Numbered from the stretch's first letter, positions 5,906-14,953 are shown. The stretch is DNA of 19,431 bases from CAYOFK01 sp964403185 (GCA_964403185.1 CAYOFK010000034.1:1-19431); one strand, 5' to 3'. Translations and numbers: made by a program. The notes: generated by a model from the sequence alone, not told the origin.

Positions 5906-6523
5906 ATGAAAATTTATCCGGCTTTCTTATGTGTTTTTTTCCTGCTTGTAATTTCAACTGATGCGAATTCGCAAACCGGTGATCCATTGCAACTGGATAA
6001 GAAATCAACGGCGTTGTTGATTATTGATATTCAATACTTTTACTTTCCCGGAGGAAGCCTGCCTTTATTTGAGCCTGAAAAAGCCAGTAAGAATGCCTCG
6101 GGAATCCTGAAATTATTCAGGGAAAAAGAAATGATGGTGATCCATGTACGGCATAATGCCAGATCCGGAGCTGATATTTATCCGGATGTACAACCGCTTG
6201 ATGAAGAGAAAGTTATATCAAAAAATGAAGCCAATTCGTTTATCGGAACGGATCTGTTGGATTACCTGAAAGAAAATGAAATTAAAAGCCTGGTGATTGT
6301 TGGGATGCAAACCCACATGTGTGTGGAGGCAGCAACCAGGGCAGCCTACGACCTTGGTTTTAAGTGCACGGTTGTGGGGGATGCCTGTTCCACCCGTGAT
6401 CTGAAATTTGGAGACACTGTGGTACCGGCTGAGGCTGTACACAATTCTACATTAAGTTCGCTTTCAGGATATTATGCTAAAGTAACCAGTACCAGTGACC
6501 TGATCCGGTATTTAAATCAGTGA
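5906..6523 (+). CDS. Secreted isochorismatase-like cysteine hydrolase
   Basis: I chose the ATG at 5906 because it gives a good Sec signal peptide (MKIYPAFLCVFFLLVIS, cleavage likely near DANS-Q). An in-frame ATG at 5858 would add 16 residues ahead of the signal. The mature protein is an isochorismatase-like hydrolase (about 205 residues in all) with the family's catalytic triad: Asp41 in ALLIIDIQ, Lys106 in VISKNEANSF, and Cys139 in VGMQTHMCVEAATRAAYDLG. The superfamily covers isochorismatases, nicotinamidases and amide hydrolases; the substrate cannot be told here. Export to the periplasm is unusual for this fold. The next gene, also exported, starts 32 bp downstream, suggesting cotranscription. 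Confidence 0.85.
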   Translation: MKIYPAFLCVFFLLVISTDANSQTGDPLQLDKKSTALLIIDIQYFYFPGGSLPLFEPEKASKNASGILKLFREKEMMVIHVRHNARSGADIYPDVQPLDEEKVISKNEANSFIGTDLLDYLKENEIKSLVIVGMQTHMCVEAATRAAYDLGFKCTVVGDACSTRDLKFGDTVVPAEAVHNSTLSSLSGYYAKVTSTSDLIRYLNQ

Positions 6524-6555
6524 GACTATGATTTTCAATCAATAATTTTTAAAAG

Positions 6556-7002
6556 ATGAAAACAACAATCCAATTTTTATTGCTCTTAATTATTACGGGC
6601 TTGATACATGATGTTGCACAGGCGCAGGCACAGAAAGCGGCGCCGGATACTGATGGAAAAACTGAGAAGGGCTTGGTGGTGTTATGGACCACCGCCGAAA
6701 AAGATGTGATGACAAAAATGGTGGGCATCTATGTTTACAATGCAAAGAAGCAAGCCTGGTTTGACGACATTACTTTTATTGTCTGGGGACCGTCGGCCAA
6801 ACTATTGGCTGAAGATGAAGAAGTGCAGGAATGGATCCGGAAATTCAAAGAGGCCGGTGTGACTCTTGAAGCCTGTATATGGTGCTCCAACCAGTATGGT
6901 GTTACCGGGGAACTGAAAGCCATGGATATAGATGTCAAAGGCATGGGAACCCAGCTTACAAAATACCTGAAAGATTCAGGGAAGGAAGTGGTTGTATTTT
7001 AA
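6556..7002 (+). CDS. Exported DsrE-like protein with a CxxC motif
   Basis: This 148-residue protein has a clear signal peptide (MKTTIQFLLLLIITGLI, cleavage near AQA). The remainder looks like the DsrE/DsrF-like alpha/beta fold: a strand GLVVLWTT at 39-46, DITFIVWGPSAKLLA at 71-85, a helix VQEWIRKFKEAGV, then EACIWCSNQYGV and a C-terminal KYLKDSGKEVVVF strand. Cytoplasmic DsrE relatives relay sulfur through a conserved Cys; here two Cys are arranged as C107-I-W-C110, at about the position of the usual active Cys. A periplasmic role in thiol or sulfur chemistry is possible but unproven. It probably shares a transcript with the isochorismatase-like gene 32 bp upstream. Confidence 0.75.
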   Translation: MKTTIQFLLLLIITGLIHDVAQAQAQKAAPDTDGKTEKGLVVLWTTAEKDVMTKMVGIYVYNAKKQAWFDDITFIVWGPSAKLLAEDEEVQEWIRKFKEAGVTLEACIWCSNQYGVTGELKAMDIDVKGMGTQLTKYLKDSGKEVVVF

Positions 7003-7022
7003 TACAACATGACTGTAATTCT

Positions 7023-7050
7023 GCATGACCTCACTTGAGTGGTGTCATGC
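7023..7050 (+). terminator. Imperfect hairpin downstream of the DsrE-like gene
   Basis: GCATGACCTCACT-tg-AGTGGTGTCATGC forms a 13-pair stem with two mismatches and a tiny loop, 20 bp after the DsrE-like stop codon. There is no T-run after it, so termination is only inferred from its position. Confidence 0.35.
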
Positions 7051-7123
7051 TGCCCGGAAATACGGAGCTGACCAGGGTGTTGAGAGAATGGTCAGGGATA
7101 CCCGAACAGAGCTTTAAAATTCA

Positions 7124-7131
7124 TACTTTCG
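7124..7131 (+). promoter_or_regulatory. Possible -7 element (TACTTTCG) for the GH20 gene
   Basis: TACTTTCG differs from the Bacteroidota TAnnTTTG consensus at one base and lies 40 bp ahead of the start codon. No good -33 TTTG is visible at the proper distance. Confidence 0.3.
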
Positions 7132-7171
7132 CACTGCATAAAACTGTTTATTTCTTAAATTATTCTATATT

Positions 7172-8824
7172 ATGAAGAACTCAGCCATCATAATCGCAGT
7201 AGCGATAATGTTCGGAAGCTGCACTCCCGGCGCAGTTGAAACCGGACAAACAACAGCCCTGGTCCCTGTACCAAAGGAAGTTTCGGTGAAAACCGGTGTA
7301 TTCAGAATTAATAAATCCACAAAAGTTCTGTATCATCCTGAAAGTGAAGAACTCAAATCAACAGCAGAGTTCCTTGCCGGTCTGATTTCCAAAGGTACCG
7401 GTTTTAACATCCTTACCGTGGCTGCCCAATCCGGATTGCCTGATGAAGGGAGTATCCTGCTGGTGATGGAAGACTCGGATATTGTGGAAGAAGGCTATGC
7501 CCTGACTGTGAGTCCGCAGTCGGTTGTTATTGAGTCACAGGATGCGGCAGGTGTTTTTTATGGTGTGCAAACCCTGCGACAACTGTTGCCGGTGAAGGTT
7601 GAAATTGCCCATTCGGGAAAAAGGGCGAAATGGGAGGTTCCTGCTGTTGAGATCAGGGATGAACCCAGATATGGGTATCGCGGCCTCCATCTGGATGTTG
7701 GCAGACATTTTTTTCCGGTTGAGTTTGTGAAAAGCTACCTTGACGTTATGGCTTTACACAAATTGAACAAATTCCACTGGCACCTCACGGAAGACCAGGG
7801 CTGGCGGATAGAGATCAAAGCTTATCCAAGACTGGCGGAGGTGGCTGCATTCAGGGATGAAACCCTGATCGGGCATTACAGCGATCAACCTCATAAATTT
7901 GATGGTGAGCGCTATGGCGGGTATTACACCCATGAAGAGATTAAAGAGGTGGTTGAATATGCCGGGAAACTTCATATTGATGTGATCCCTGAAATTGAGA
8001 TGCCGGGCCATTCACTGGCAGCCCTCGCTGCCTACCCGGAACTTGGCTGTACAGGAGGTCCGTATGAGGTGGCCCGGTATTGGGGCGTTTTTAATGAAGT
8101 TTACTGTGCCGGTAAAGAGGGTACCTTTGAATTCCTGGAAAATGTCCTGGCTGAGGTGATTGAATTATTCCCCTATGAGTATATCCATATAGGAGGCGAT
8201 GAGTGCCCGAAAGAAAGATGGGAAGAATGTCCCGAGTGCCAGGCCAGGATCGGGGCCGAGGGGCTGAAGGATGAGCATGAACTCCAGAGCTATTTTATTA
8301 AACGCATTGAAAAGTTTCTTGGAGAGCACGACCGTAAGATTATCGGCTGGGACGAGATCCTTGAAGGAGGACTGGCCCCGGAAGCTACGGTCATGTCATG
8401 GCGCGGTACTGCAGGAGGCGTCGAAGCCGCCAAACAGGGACACGATGTGATTATGACACCAACAGGCTATTGCTATTTTGACTACTACCAGGCCCCGCCT
8501 GAAAATGAACCTCTGGCAATCGGAGGACTCCTGACACTGAAGAAGGTCTATTCTTATGAGCCTGCAACAGAAGATCTTACCGGGGAAGAAGCTCAATTTA
8601 TCCGGGGGGTACAGGGAAACCTCTGGACAGAATATATAAAAACGGGCTGGTATGCTGAATATATGGCCTACCCGAGAGCCTGTGCACTGTCGGAAATTGC
8701 CTGGTCACCAAAAGACTCAAGGAATTATCAAGATTTCTACCGGCGTTTGCAGGGCCACCTGAAACAACTTGAGGCTTTGAATGTTAACTTCCGTCCCCTG
8801 GATGAGGTGAACAGTCCGGATTAA
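7172..8824 (+). CDS. Beta-N-acetylhexosaminidase, GH20 family lipoprotein
   Basis: This enzyme would remove terminal GlcNAc or GalNAc from glycans at the cell envelope by substrate-assisted catalysis. The 550-residue protein begins with a lipoprotein signal (lipobox FGS-C17). Residues about 30-150 form the GH20b alpha/beta domain (LVPVPKEVSVKTG, AGVFYGVQTLRQLL), followed by the catalytic barrel starting at RYGYRGLHLDVGRHFF. Diagnostic segments include NKFHWHLTEDQGWRIEIK and IPEIEMPGHSLAALAAYP. The catalytic Asp343-Glu344 pair sits in HIGGDECPKERW, and the late barrel motif is GVQGNLWTEYI. Length and domain order are normal for Bacteroidota members. No partner SusC/SusD genes are nearby, so it may serve general glycan or peptidoglycan-fragment scavenging. 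Confidence 0.95.
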   Translation: MKNSAIIIAVAIMFGSCTPGAVETGQTTALVPVPKEVSVKTGVFRINKSTKVLYHPESEELKSTAEFLAGLISKGTGFNILTVAAQSGLPDEGSILLVMEDSDIVEEGYALTVSPQSVVIESQDAAGVFYGVQTLRQLLPVKVEIAHSGKRAKWEVPAVEIRDEPRYGYRGLHLDVGRHFFPVEFVKSYLDVMALHKLNKFHWHLTEDQGWRIEIKAYPRLAEVAAFRDETLIGHYSDQPHKFDGERYGGYYTHEEIKEVVEYAGKLHIDVIPEIEMPGHSLAALAAYPELGCTGGPYEVARYWGVFNEVYCAGKEGTFEFLENVLAEVIELFPYEYIHIGGDECPKERWEECPECQARIGAEGLKDEHELQSYFIKRIEKFLGEHDRKIIGWDEILEGGLAPEATVMSWRGTAGGVEAAKQGHDVIMTPTGYCYFDYYQAPPENEPLAIGGLLTLKKVYSYEPATEDLTGEEAQFIRGVQGNLWTEYIKTGWYAEYMAYPRACALSEIAWSPKDSRNYQDFYRRLQGHLKQLEALNVNFRPLDEVNSPD

Positions 8825-8919
8825 GGAAAGCAGTTCCTGCTGTGTTGCGGAATACAGGCCATGCCCGAAATCATGGATTGAATGGCAATTAACCTGGATT
8901 TTTATTAAATAATACGGGT

Positions 8920-8927
8920 TATATTTG
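8920..8927 (+). promoter_or_regulatory. Candidate -7 element (TATATTTG) upstream of the metalloprotease gene
   Basis: TATATTTG matches the TAnnTTTG consensus exactly in the 288-bp spacer before the metalloprotease, which otherwise holds no gene. It would imply a leader of about 180 nt, which is long. No clear -33 element is seen, so this could be chance in A+T-rich sequence. Confidence 0.3.
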
Positions 8928-9112
8928 AGACAGGTCTTATGTGTTTCATTATTTCATACCGTTGGGATGGAATGAAGTACGCTATGGGTGCACTATAATC
9001 ATATAAATGGAATGTTTTTTTTTAATATATTGGGTTCATAAAATCCAGGCATGAAAATTTTCCTGGAATTCACCCTCTGTGTTCAAGACTGAAAACCTTA
9101 ATATTTTATCCG

Positions 9113-11542
9113 ATGAAAAACCTTTTCACTCTGTATTTTGCAGCCGCCTGCCTTGTCTTATCTTTCCCTTCATTGAGCCAAAAACCTGCCTTGATCGGAG
9201 AGAAAGTAAAAACAATGAAAGCCTATGAAGGATTCTTTAATTTTTACTGGGATGAACAAGAGGGAAAGATCTGGCTGGAAATTGATAAACTGGACCGCGA
9301 ATTTTTGTATGTTGGTGCATTGTCACATGGTCTTGGATCGAACGATGTTGGTCTGGACCGGGGACAGCTCAGTGGTACGCGGATCGTTCACTTTCACAGG
9401 ATCGGCCCCAAAGTATTCTTAATAGAGAATAATTATGATTTCAGGGCAGAATCGGACAACCCTGAAGAGCAAAAAGCTGTTTACCAATCTTTTGCCAAAT
9501 CTGTCATCTGGGGATTTACAATTGCCGGGGAAGAAAGGGGAACCCTCCTTGTGGATGCAACCCCCTTGTTGTTATCCGATCAACAGGGTGTCTCCACTCG
9601 CCTGGGACGCGGCGGGCAGGGCAGCTTTTCTCCGGATCCGTCCAGGTCGGCAATAGCTCTTGAAAGAACAAAAAATTTTCCAAAGAATACGGAATTTGAT
9701 GTAATGATCACTTATAAGGGGAATAATCCAGGCCGGTATGTAAGAAGTGTCACGCCCACAGCCGGCCTGGTGACCGTGCATCAGCACCATTCTTTCATCG
9801 AATTGCCGGATGATCATTACACACCACGCCTGTTCGATCCCAGGGCAGGTTATTTCGGGATGCAGTATATGGACTTTGCAGTGCCACTGGGGGAACCAAT
9901 GATGAAGAGATTCATTTCCAGGCATCGCATCAAGAAGAAAAACCCGGGAGCTGTGAGGAGCGAAGCTGTGGAACCTATTGTTTATTACCTGGATCCGGGC
10001 ACTCCGGAACCTATGAGGAGTGCCCTTCTTGAGGGTGCTTCCTGGTGGAATGACGCCTTTGAAGAAGCCGGTTATATCAATGGTTTCCAGATTAAGATGT
10101 TGCCGCGGGGAGTTGACCTGCTGGACGTTCGTTACAATGTAATACAATGGGTGCACCGTTCTACACGGGGATGGTCCTACGGAGGCAGTGTTTCAGATCC
10201 GAGGACGGGCGAAATTATTAAAGGCCACGTGTCTTTGGGATCCCAAAGGGTCCGCCAGGACTACCTGATTGCCGAGGGCTTGCTTGCACCCTATGAAACA
10301 GGAAAAGCGGTTTCGGAGGACATGGAAAAAATGGCACTGGCCCGTCTGCGCCAGCTTTCCGCTCATGAAGTAGGCCATACACTGGGATTGTCTCACAATT
10401 ATTCAGCCAGTTCGGTTAACAGGGCCTCCGTTATGGATTATCCATATCCGTTGATAAAACTTGATAAGGATGGGGATATTGACTTATCCGATGCCTATGA
10501 TACGGGCATCGGTGAATGGGATAAAATTGCCATAAACTACGGATACCGGGAGTTTCCGGATAATGTTGATGAAGCTGAAGCATTGAACGAGATCATTTCT
10601 GATTACTTGAAAAGCAATCAGGTTTTCCTGTCCGATCAGGATTCACGGCCACAAAGTGCCAGTCCCTCCACTCATGTCTGGGATAACGGGACCAATGCCA
10701 TTGATGAGTTGGAACGGCTGCTTGAAATCCGGAAAACCGTCCTTAATAATTTTTCAGAACAGGTGATCAGGGAAGGCCGGCCTATGGCGGCCATTGAGGA
10801 TGTGCTGGTGCCGGCTTATATGATGCACAGGTACCAGATCCCGGCCGCGGCAAAAGCATTGGGAGGGGTGTATTATAACTATGCCATGCGGGGTGACGGT
10901 CAGTGGACCACCAGAATGGTTCCTGCAGGCGAGCAAATCCGGGCTCTGGATATACTGCTGAAAACACTCCGGCCTGAAGTGCTGGCCCTGAACGAATCAT
11001 TGATTGCACAAATACCTCCCAGACCCATGGGATTCAGGGCAACAAGAGAGCTCTTTGCAGGCCATACAGGGGATACTTTTGACCCTCTGACTGCGGCGGA
11101 AAGTGCTGCCGGATTAACCATTGCAGAGTTGTTTAACAGCTCAAGGGCCGCACGGCTCATTGAATTTCATGCGCGCAATGAAAGCATGCCTGATTTTGCA
11201 GAGGTCATCGAAAAAACCCTGATATTCACCTGGGAAAACCAACGAAAACCTGGGATGGAAGGGGAGATCCAGAGGATGGTTGAAAAAATGATCCTGAACC
11301 GGCTGATACACCTGAGTGTGGATGGTTCTGCTTCATTGCAGGTGAGAGCCCTGGCGCTGACTTATATATTAAAACTGGAGAAATTCATAAAGGCCCAATT
11401 GGAAAAGGAACAGGACATTAAACAAATGGCGCATTTTAACTGGAGCTTATTCGAAATTTCCAGATACCTCAATGATCCGGAAAATTATGCACCTGAACCG
11501 GCAATCGGGCCCCCTCCGGGTGCACCAATTGGGAATAATTAG
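9113..11542 (+). CDS. Secreted zinc-dependent metalloprotease (DUF5117/DUF4953-type)
   Basis: This 809-residue protein has a Sec signal peptide (MKNLFTLYFAAACLVLSFPS, cleavage near LSQ). The metzincin zinc motif HEVGHTLGLSH (H418, E419, H422, H428) is followed by a Met-turn-like SVMDYP (M441). The N-terminal part, with FNFYWDEQEGKIWLEIDKLDREFLYV split by conserved glycines and the LDRGQLSGTRIVHF segment, matches the domains that Pfam calls DUF5118/DUF5117 in large Bacteroidota and proteobacterial proteases. The C-terminal 370 residues correspond to DUF4953-like sequence. Peptide hydrolysis outside the cytoplasm is expected, but natural substrates of the family are unknown. No T9SS C-terminal sorting domain is visible; the protein ends in a Pro/Gly-rich tail. 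The gene appears monocistronic. Confidence 0.88.
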   Translation: MKNLFTLYFAAACLVLSFPSLSQKPALIGEKVKTMKAYEGFFNFYWDEQEGKIWLEIDKLDREFLYVGALSHGLGSNDVGLDRGQLSGTRIVHFHRIGPKVFLIENNYDFRAESDNPEEQKAVYQSFAKSVIWGFTIAGEERGTLLVDATPLLLSDQQGVSTRLGRGGQGSFSPDPSRSAIALERTKNFPKNTEFDVMITYKGNNPGRYVRSVTPTAGLVTVHQHHSFIELPDDHYTPRLFDPRAGYFGMQYMDFAVPLGEPMMKRFISRHRIKKKNPGAVRSEAVEPIVYYLDPGTPEPMRSALLEGASWWNDAFEEAGYINGFQIKMLPRGVDLLDVRYNVIQWVHRSTRGWSYGGSVSDPRTGEIIKGHVSLGSQRVRQDYLIAEGLLAPYETGKAVSEDMEKMALARLRQLSAHEVGHTLGLSHNYSASSVNRASVMDYPYPLIKLDKDGDIDLSDAYDTGIGEWDKIAINYGYREFPDNVDEAEALNEIISDYLKSNQVFLSDQDSRPQSASPSTHVWDNGTNAIDELERLLEIRKTVLNNFSEQVIREGRPMAAIEDVLVPAYMMHRYQIPAAAKALGGVYYNYAMRGDGQWTTRMVPAGEQIRALDILLKTLRPEVLALNESLIAQIPPRPMGFRATRELFAGHTGDTFDPLTAAESAAGLTIAELFNSSRAARLIEFHARNESMPDFAEVIEKTLIFTWENQRKPGMEGEIQRMVEKMILNRLIHLSVDGSASLQVRALALTYILKLEKFIKAQLEKEQDIKQMAHFNWSLFEISRYLNDPENYAPEPAIGPPPGAPIGNN

Positions 11543-11625
11543 AGATCTTTAATATAGAAGTTTTATGGAATTTATGTATATTTATACTTTAGATTGCACG
11601 GGCATTTGATATCATTCATATAGAA

Positions 11626-12060
11626 ATGGAACAAAGTTCGGAATACAGGCAATTTGCACCGTTCAAGGTTGATAAGACCGCAAAATCTCCAGGTGTTTCC
11701 TTCAATCCCAATATGAATCTTATTACTATTTCCGGGATCTCTGTGCCTGAAAATCATGTCTCTTTTTACAATCCCATTCTTGCATGGTTTGAAGCGTTTG
11801 TACAGAATCCGCCTGAACAAACCCATGTGGTGATAGAAATGGAGTACTTCAATACCTCCTCTTCAACCTATCTGCTGAAGATCTTCAGAACCCTGGAGAA
11901 AATTTTGGATTTGGGCCGGAAGGTGGAATTATTCTGGATCTATGAAGAGGATGACTGGGATATGAGAGAATGTGGCATAGATTATAAAACACTCGTAAAG
12001 TTCCCTTTTACTTTGAAGGCCATAAAAGAGGGTGAGGATTCAGTGAATATCCTGGAATAG
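11626..12060 (+). CDS. SiaC-family regulatory phosphoprotein (DUF1987)
   Basis: This 144-residue protein resembles the DUF1987/SiaC family. In Pseudomonas aeruginosa SiaC is phosphorylated on a Thr by the SiaB kinase, dephosphorylated by the PP2C-type SiaA, and controls a diguanylate cyclase. The hallmark is the motif EYFNTSSSTYLLKIF (73-87), whose Thr77 lies in the place expected for the phosphosite. Other family-like pieces are SPGVSFNPNMNLITISGISVPEN and VELFWIYEEDDWDMRECG. No siaA, siaB or cyclase gene adjoins it, so the partners must be elsewhere if the switch works. It ends 11 bp from the 3' end of convergent rlmN. TACTTTAG at 11585-11592 is a weak -7 candidate. Confidence 0.8.
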   Translation: MEQSSEYRQFAPFKVDKTAKSPGVSFNPNMNLITISGISVPENHVSFYNPILAWFEAFVQNPPEQTHVVIEMEYFNTSSSTYLLKIFRTLEKILDLGRKVELFWIYEEDDWDMRECGIDYKTLVKFPFTLKAIKEGEDSVNILE

Positions 12061-12071
12061 TTAACCACTAT

Positions 12072-13112
12072 CTACGGAGATTCAGGATTGTTCCCAACAT
12101 TTTTTTCCCGGGTTGACAGTAATCCACACGCTGCATCAATATCCTGACCCCTCGATTTCCGGACAGTAGCCGTCAACCCTTTTGAGTTCAAGGCATCCTT
12201 GAACTCTATCATTTTCTTCAGGGGCAATCCTTTCAGGCGAGTGCCGGGGATGTTGTGGAAGGATATCAGGTTCACTTTGCATCTCAGCCCATCCAATAAC
12301 CTCACCAGGGCATTCACATGCTGTGGGGAATCATTCAGGTCTTTAAACAAAATATATTCAAATGAGATATTGCGGTACCGGCTGATATCCTGGTTTTTCA
12401 GATCCTCGATGATGTCTTTGACAGGGTGGGCTTTTTCAACAGGCATCATTTCTTTTCGTTCTTCGTGAAATGGTGTATGCAGACTAATGGCCAGGTTGCA
12501 GGCACTTTGTTTCAGGAATTCCTGAATGGCAGGAAGGATTCCAATGGTTGAAACCGTTATGCGCCGCGAACTCCAGCCATAGCCCCAGGGAGCCGTGAGG
12601 ATCTCCAGGCTTTTCATAAGCTCAGTAAAGTTGTCGAATGGTTCCCCCATACCCATGTAAACCAGGTTGGTCAGCCTGCCACTTTCAGGCAGACTGTGAA
12701 TCTGGTTCAGGATCTCCCCGGATGTAAGATTGCCCTGAAGCCCCTGCCGGCCGGTCATGCAGAAGGAACACCCGCGCATGCAGCCCACCTGGGTAGAGAT
12801 GCATAAAGTGTCTCTGCTGGTTTCCGGTATGTAAGCCGTTTCAACAAAATGGCCCTGCTTTACCGGGAACAGGTATTTTTTTGTGCCATCCGATGATTCC
12901 TGAACCCTGGCATGAGGAGTGAGGCCTATTTCACAGAGGTCCCCAAGTTGGGTGCGCACAGATATTGACAGGTTGGTCATTTCCCCAAAACTTGCGGCTT
13001 TTTTTTTATAGATCCAGTCTGCCAGTTGATTTCCAATAAAAGACTTCTGTCCAAGTCCTTCGGAAAAATCCCGGAGTTCTTCCAATGTTTTACCGAATAA
13101 TGATTCCTTCAT
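12072..13112 (-). CDS. rlmN: Dual-specificity 23S rRNA A2503 / tRNA A37 C2-methyltransferase RlmN
   Basis: This radical-SAM enzyme adds a methyl to C2 of A2503 in 23S rRNA (and A37 of some tRNAs), affecting decoding and peptidyl-transferase antibiotics. I place the start at the ATG whose product begins MKESLFGKTLEEL, because this matches the family N-terminus; a frame-open ATG at 13187 would add 25 unlikely residues. With that start the protein has 346 residues. The [4Fe-4S] motif is C111-MRG-C115-SF-C118, followed by GMGEPFDN. The methyl-carrying Cys is C329 in GQDIDAACGLL, equivalent to C355 of E. coli RlmN. Cfr-like relatives share the fold, but the DIDAACGQL-type end and the housekeeping setting favour RlmN. 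It is convergent with siaC and divergent from the symporter gene. Confidence 0.95.
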   Translation of the reverse strand: MKESLFGKTLEELRDFSEGLGQKSFIGNQLADWIYKKKAASFGEMTNLSISVRTQLGDLCEIGLTPHARVQESSDGTKKYLFPVKQGHFVETAYIPETSRDTLCISTQVGCMRGCSFCMTGRQGLQGNLTSGEILNQIHSLPESGRLTNLVYMGMGEPFDNFTELMKSLEILTAPWGYGWSSRRITVSTIGILPAIQEFLKQSACNLAISLHTPFHEERKEMMPVEKAHPVKDIIEDLKNQDISRYRNISFEYILFKDLNDSPQHVNALVRLLDGLRCKVNLISFHNIPGTRLKGLPLKKMIEFKDALNSKGLTATVRKSRGQDIDAACGLLSTREKNVGNNPESP

Positions 13113-13140
13113 ATTGGATGGTTCAAACAAAATGGATTGG

Positions 13141-13148
13141 TAAAGATA
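13141..13148 (-). promoter_or_regulatory. Possible -7 element (TATCTTTA) for rlmN
   Basis: On the minus strand TATCTTTA lies 28 bp ahead of the chosen rlmN start codon and differs by one base from TAnnTTTG. It falls inside the longer alternative frame, which supports the shorter start. The -33 half is not evident. Confidence 0.3.
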
Positions 13149-13258
13149 AAGAATTAAGTGTATTTTTATTTGCCGGACGGACCGCAATCCGATGCCGGTT
13201 TTTGCACGTATTCTTCATGTTCAGGGCACACCGGGGATAATTAAAATTTCAAGAAAAA

Positions 13259-14917
13259 ATGGAAGGATTTCACATTCTTGACTGGATCGTCCTGGGACTT
13301 TTCGGAGCCGCTCTTATCGGTATCGTTGTCTGGGTGAGCCGGATGAAAGAAGATACTTCAACGGACTATTTTCTTGCCGGCCGGGATGCCACCTGGCTGG
13401 CTATTGGGGCATCTATTTTTGCATCAAACATTGGTTCTGAACACCTGGTTGGATTGGCGGGAGCCGGTGCATCATCAGGGATGGCCATGGCGCATTGGGA
13501 AATGCATGCCTGGATCGTGCTCATCCTGGGTTGGGTGTTTGTGCCTTTTTATGCCCGAAGTAAGGTTTTTACCATGCCGGAATTCCTTGAGCGACGGTAC
13601 AACGCAGGAGCCCGGTCATTTTTATCCATCATCTCATTGGTAAGTTATGTATTGACAAAAGTTGCGGTGACTGTTTATGCCGGAGGAGTGGTGTTCAAAC
13701 AGGTATTCGGAATTGAAAGCATCTGGGGGATTGATTTCTTCTGGATTGGAGCCATTGGACTGGTGGTGCTTACCGGAGTCTATACGGTGATTGGAGGAAT
13801 GAAATCGGTATTATGGACCTCCGTTTTGCAAACCCCGATCCTGCTTGCAGGCTCCCTGGTTATCCTGGTCATCGGACTTGTGAAAATTGGAGGCTGGGGG
13901 GAACTTATGCTGATCGTTGACAGTAATGTGACAGAATACGGAGATCCCATGTCCAGCCTTATACGCTCGGCTAAAGACCCCGATTTTCCATGGACGGGAG
14001 TGCTGTTTGCTTCTGCCATCATTGGCTTCTGGTACTGGTGTACCGATCAGTATATTGTTCAGCGGGTGTTATCCGGGAGAAATCAAACCCAATCAAGAAG
14101 GGGTGCCATCTTCGGTGCCTATCTGAAATTATTGCCGGTATTTATTTTTCTCATACCCGGGATGATTGCTTATGGATTGGATCAAAAAGGGATCATACAT
14201 CTGGGCCAGCATGATGCCGCTTTTCCAACCCTGGTTTCAGAATTGCTGCCCATGGGCGTAAAAGGCCTGGTAGTGGGTGGTTTGCTGGCGGCATTGATGA
14301 GTTCACTGGCTTCCTTATTCAACTCTTCATCTGCCTTATTTACAGTGGACTTTTATAAGAAATTCCGACCCGGATCATCAGAAAAACACCTGGTACGGGT
14401 TGGCCGTATGGCTACCGCCGTTATTGTAATTTTGGGTGTTTTATGGATCCCGGTAATGAAGGGGTTGGGGAACGTGCTGTACGTTTACCTTCAGGACGTC
14501 CAATCTTTGCTTGCCCCCGGAATTGCGGCGGTATTTATGCTGGGAGTTTTCTGGAAAAGAGCTACCCCGGCCAGTGGTCTGTGGGGATTATTAGCAGGTT
14601 TTGTACTGGGAATGACCCGGCTGGGTCTGAAGATCTTTGAGGGCCTGTTAAATCATGAAGGATGGCTTTATAAACTCTTCGTGGCGCCAAACTGGTTGCA
14701 TTATTGTATGTATCTGTTTTTTATCAGCATTGCGGTGATTGTTGGTGTCAGCCTGGTGACCAAAAAAGCGCCGGAAGAAAAACTTAAAGGACTGACCTTT
14801 GGCTCTGCCAGCAAGGAGCAACTCAAAGAAACCCGCAATAGCTGGAATCGTTGGGATGTGATCAATTCACTGGTCATTGTAGGAGTGATCGTTGCTTTTT
14901 ATATTTTTTTCTGGTAA
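13259..14917 (+). CDS. Sodium:solute symporter (SSS/SGLT family), probable sugar importer
   Basis: This 552-residue inner-membrane protein has about 14 hydrophobic helices, as in vSGLT and SGLT sodium/sugar cotransporters. Family features include the N-terminal FLAGRDATWLAIGASIFASNIGSEHLVGLAGAG stretch (split around Gly), FTMPEFLERRYN in the following loop, TVIGGMKSVLWTSVLQ, and the late AALMSSLASLFNSSSALFTVDFYKKF helix that carries Na+-site residues in relatives. The C-terminal hydrophobic segment after residue 530 is typical. The ribulokinase gene begins 36 bp downstream and a GH127 arabinofuranosidase gene follows, so L-arabinose is the likely cargo; galactose or glucose cannot be excluded from sequence alone. 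It is divergent from rlmN with a 146-bp spacer from the chosen rlmN start. Confidence 0.9.
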   Translation: MEGFHILDWIVLGLFGAALIGIVVWVSRMKEDTSTDYFLAGRDATWLAIGASIFASNIGSEHLVGLAGAGASSGMAMAHWEMHAWIVLILGWVFVPFYARSKVFTMPEFLERRYNAGARSFLSIISLVSYVLTKVAVTVYAGGVVFKQVFGIESIWGIDFFWIGAIGLVVLTGVYTVIGGMKSVLWTSVLQTPILLAGSLVILVIGLVKIGGWGELMLIVDSNVTEYGDPMSSLIRSAKDPDFPWTGVLFASAIIGFWYWCTDQYIVQRVLSGRNQTQSRRGAIFGAYLKLLPVFIFLIPGMIAYGLDQKGIIHLGQHDAAFPTLVSELLPMGVKGLVVGGLLAALMSSLASLFNSSSALFTVDFYKKFRPGSSEKHLVRVGRMATAVIVILGVLWIPVMKGLGNVLYVYLQDVQSLLAPGIAAVFMLGVFWKRATPASGLWGLLAGFVLGMTRLGLKIFEGLLNHEGWLYKLFVAPNWLHYCMYLFFISIAVIVGVSLVTKKAPEEKLKGLTFGSASKEQLKETRNSWNRWDVINSLVIVGVIVAFYIFFW

Positions 14918-14953
14918 TCATGCTAAGTTTAATCCCTGTTTTGAACAAGTGAA

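Noticed and set aside
8924..8933. TTTGAGACAG, identical to 10 bases of the MITE right end
   Set aside because: No facing left end or internal hairpins nearby, and the following bases differ. Most likely chance or a remnant too small to support.
9572..10156. 194-codon frame on the minus strand inside the metalloprotease gene
   Set aside because: Shadow frame with no domain; the plus-strand protein carries the zinc motif and signal peptide.
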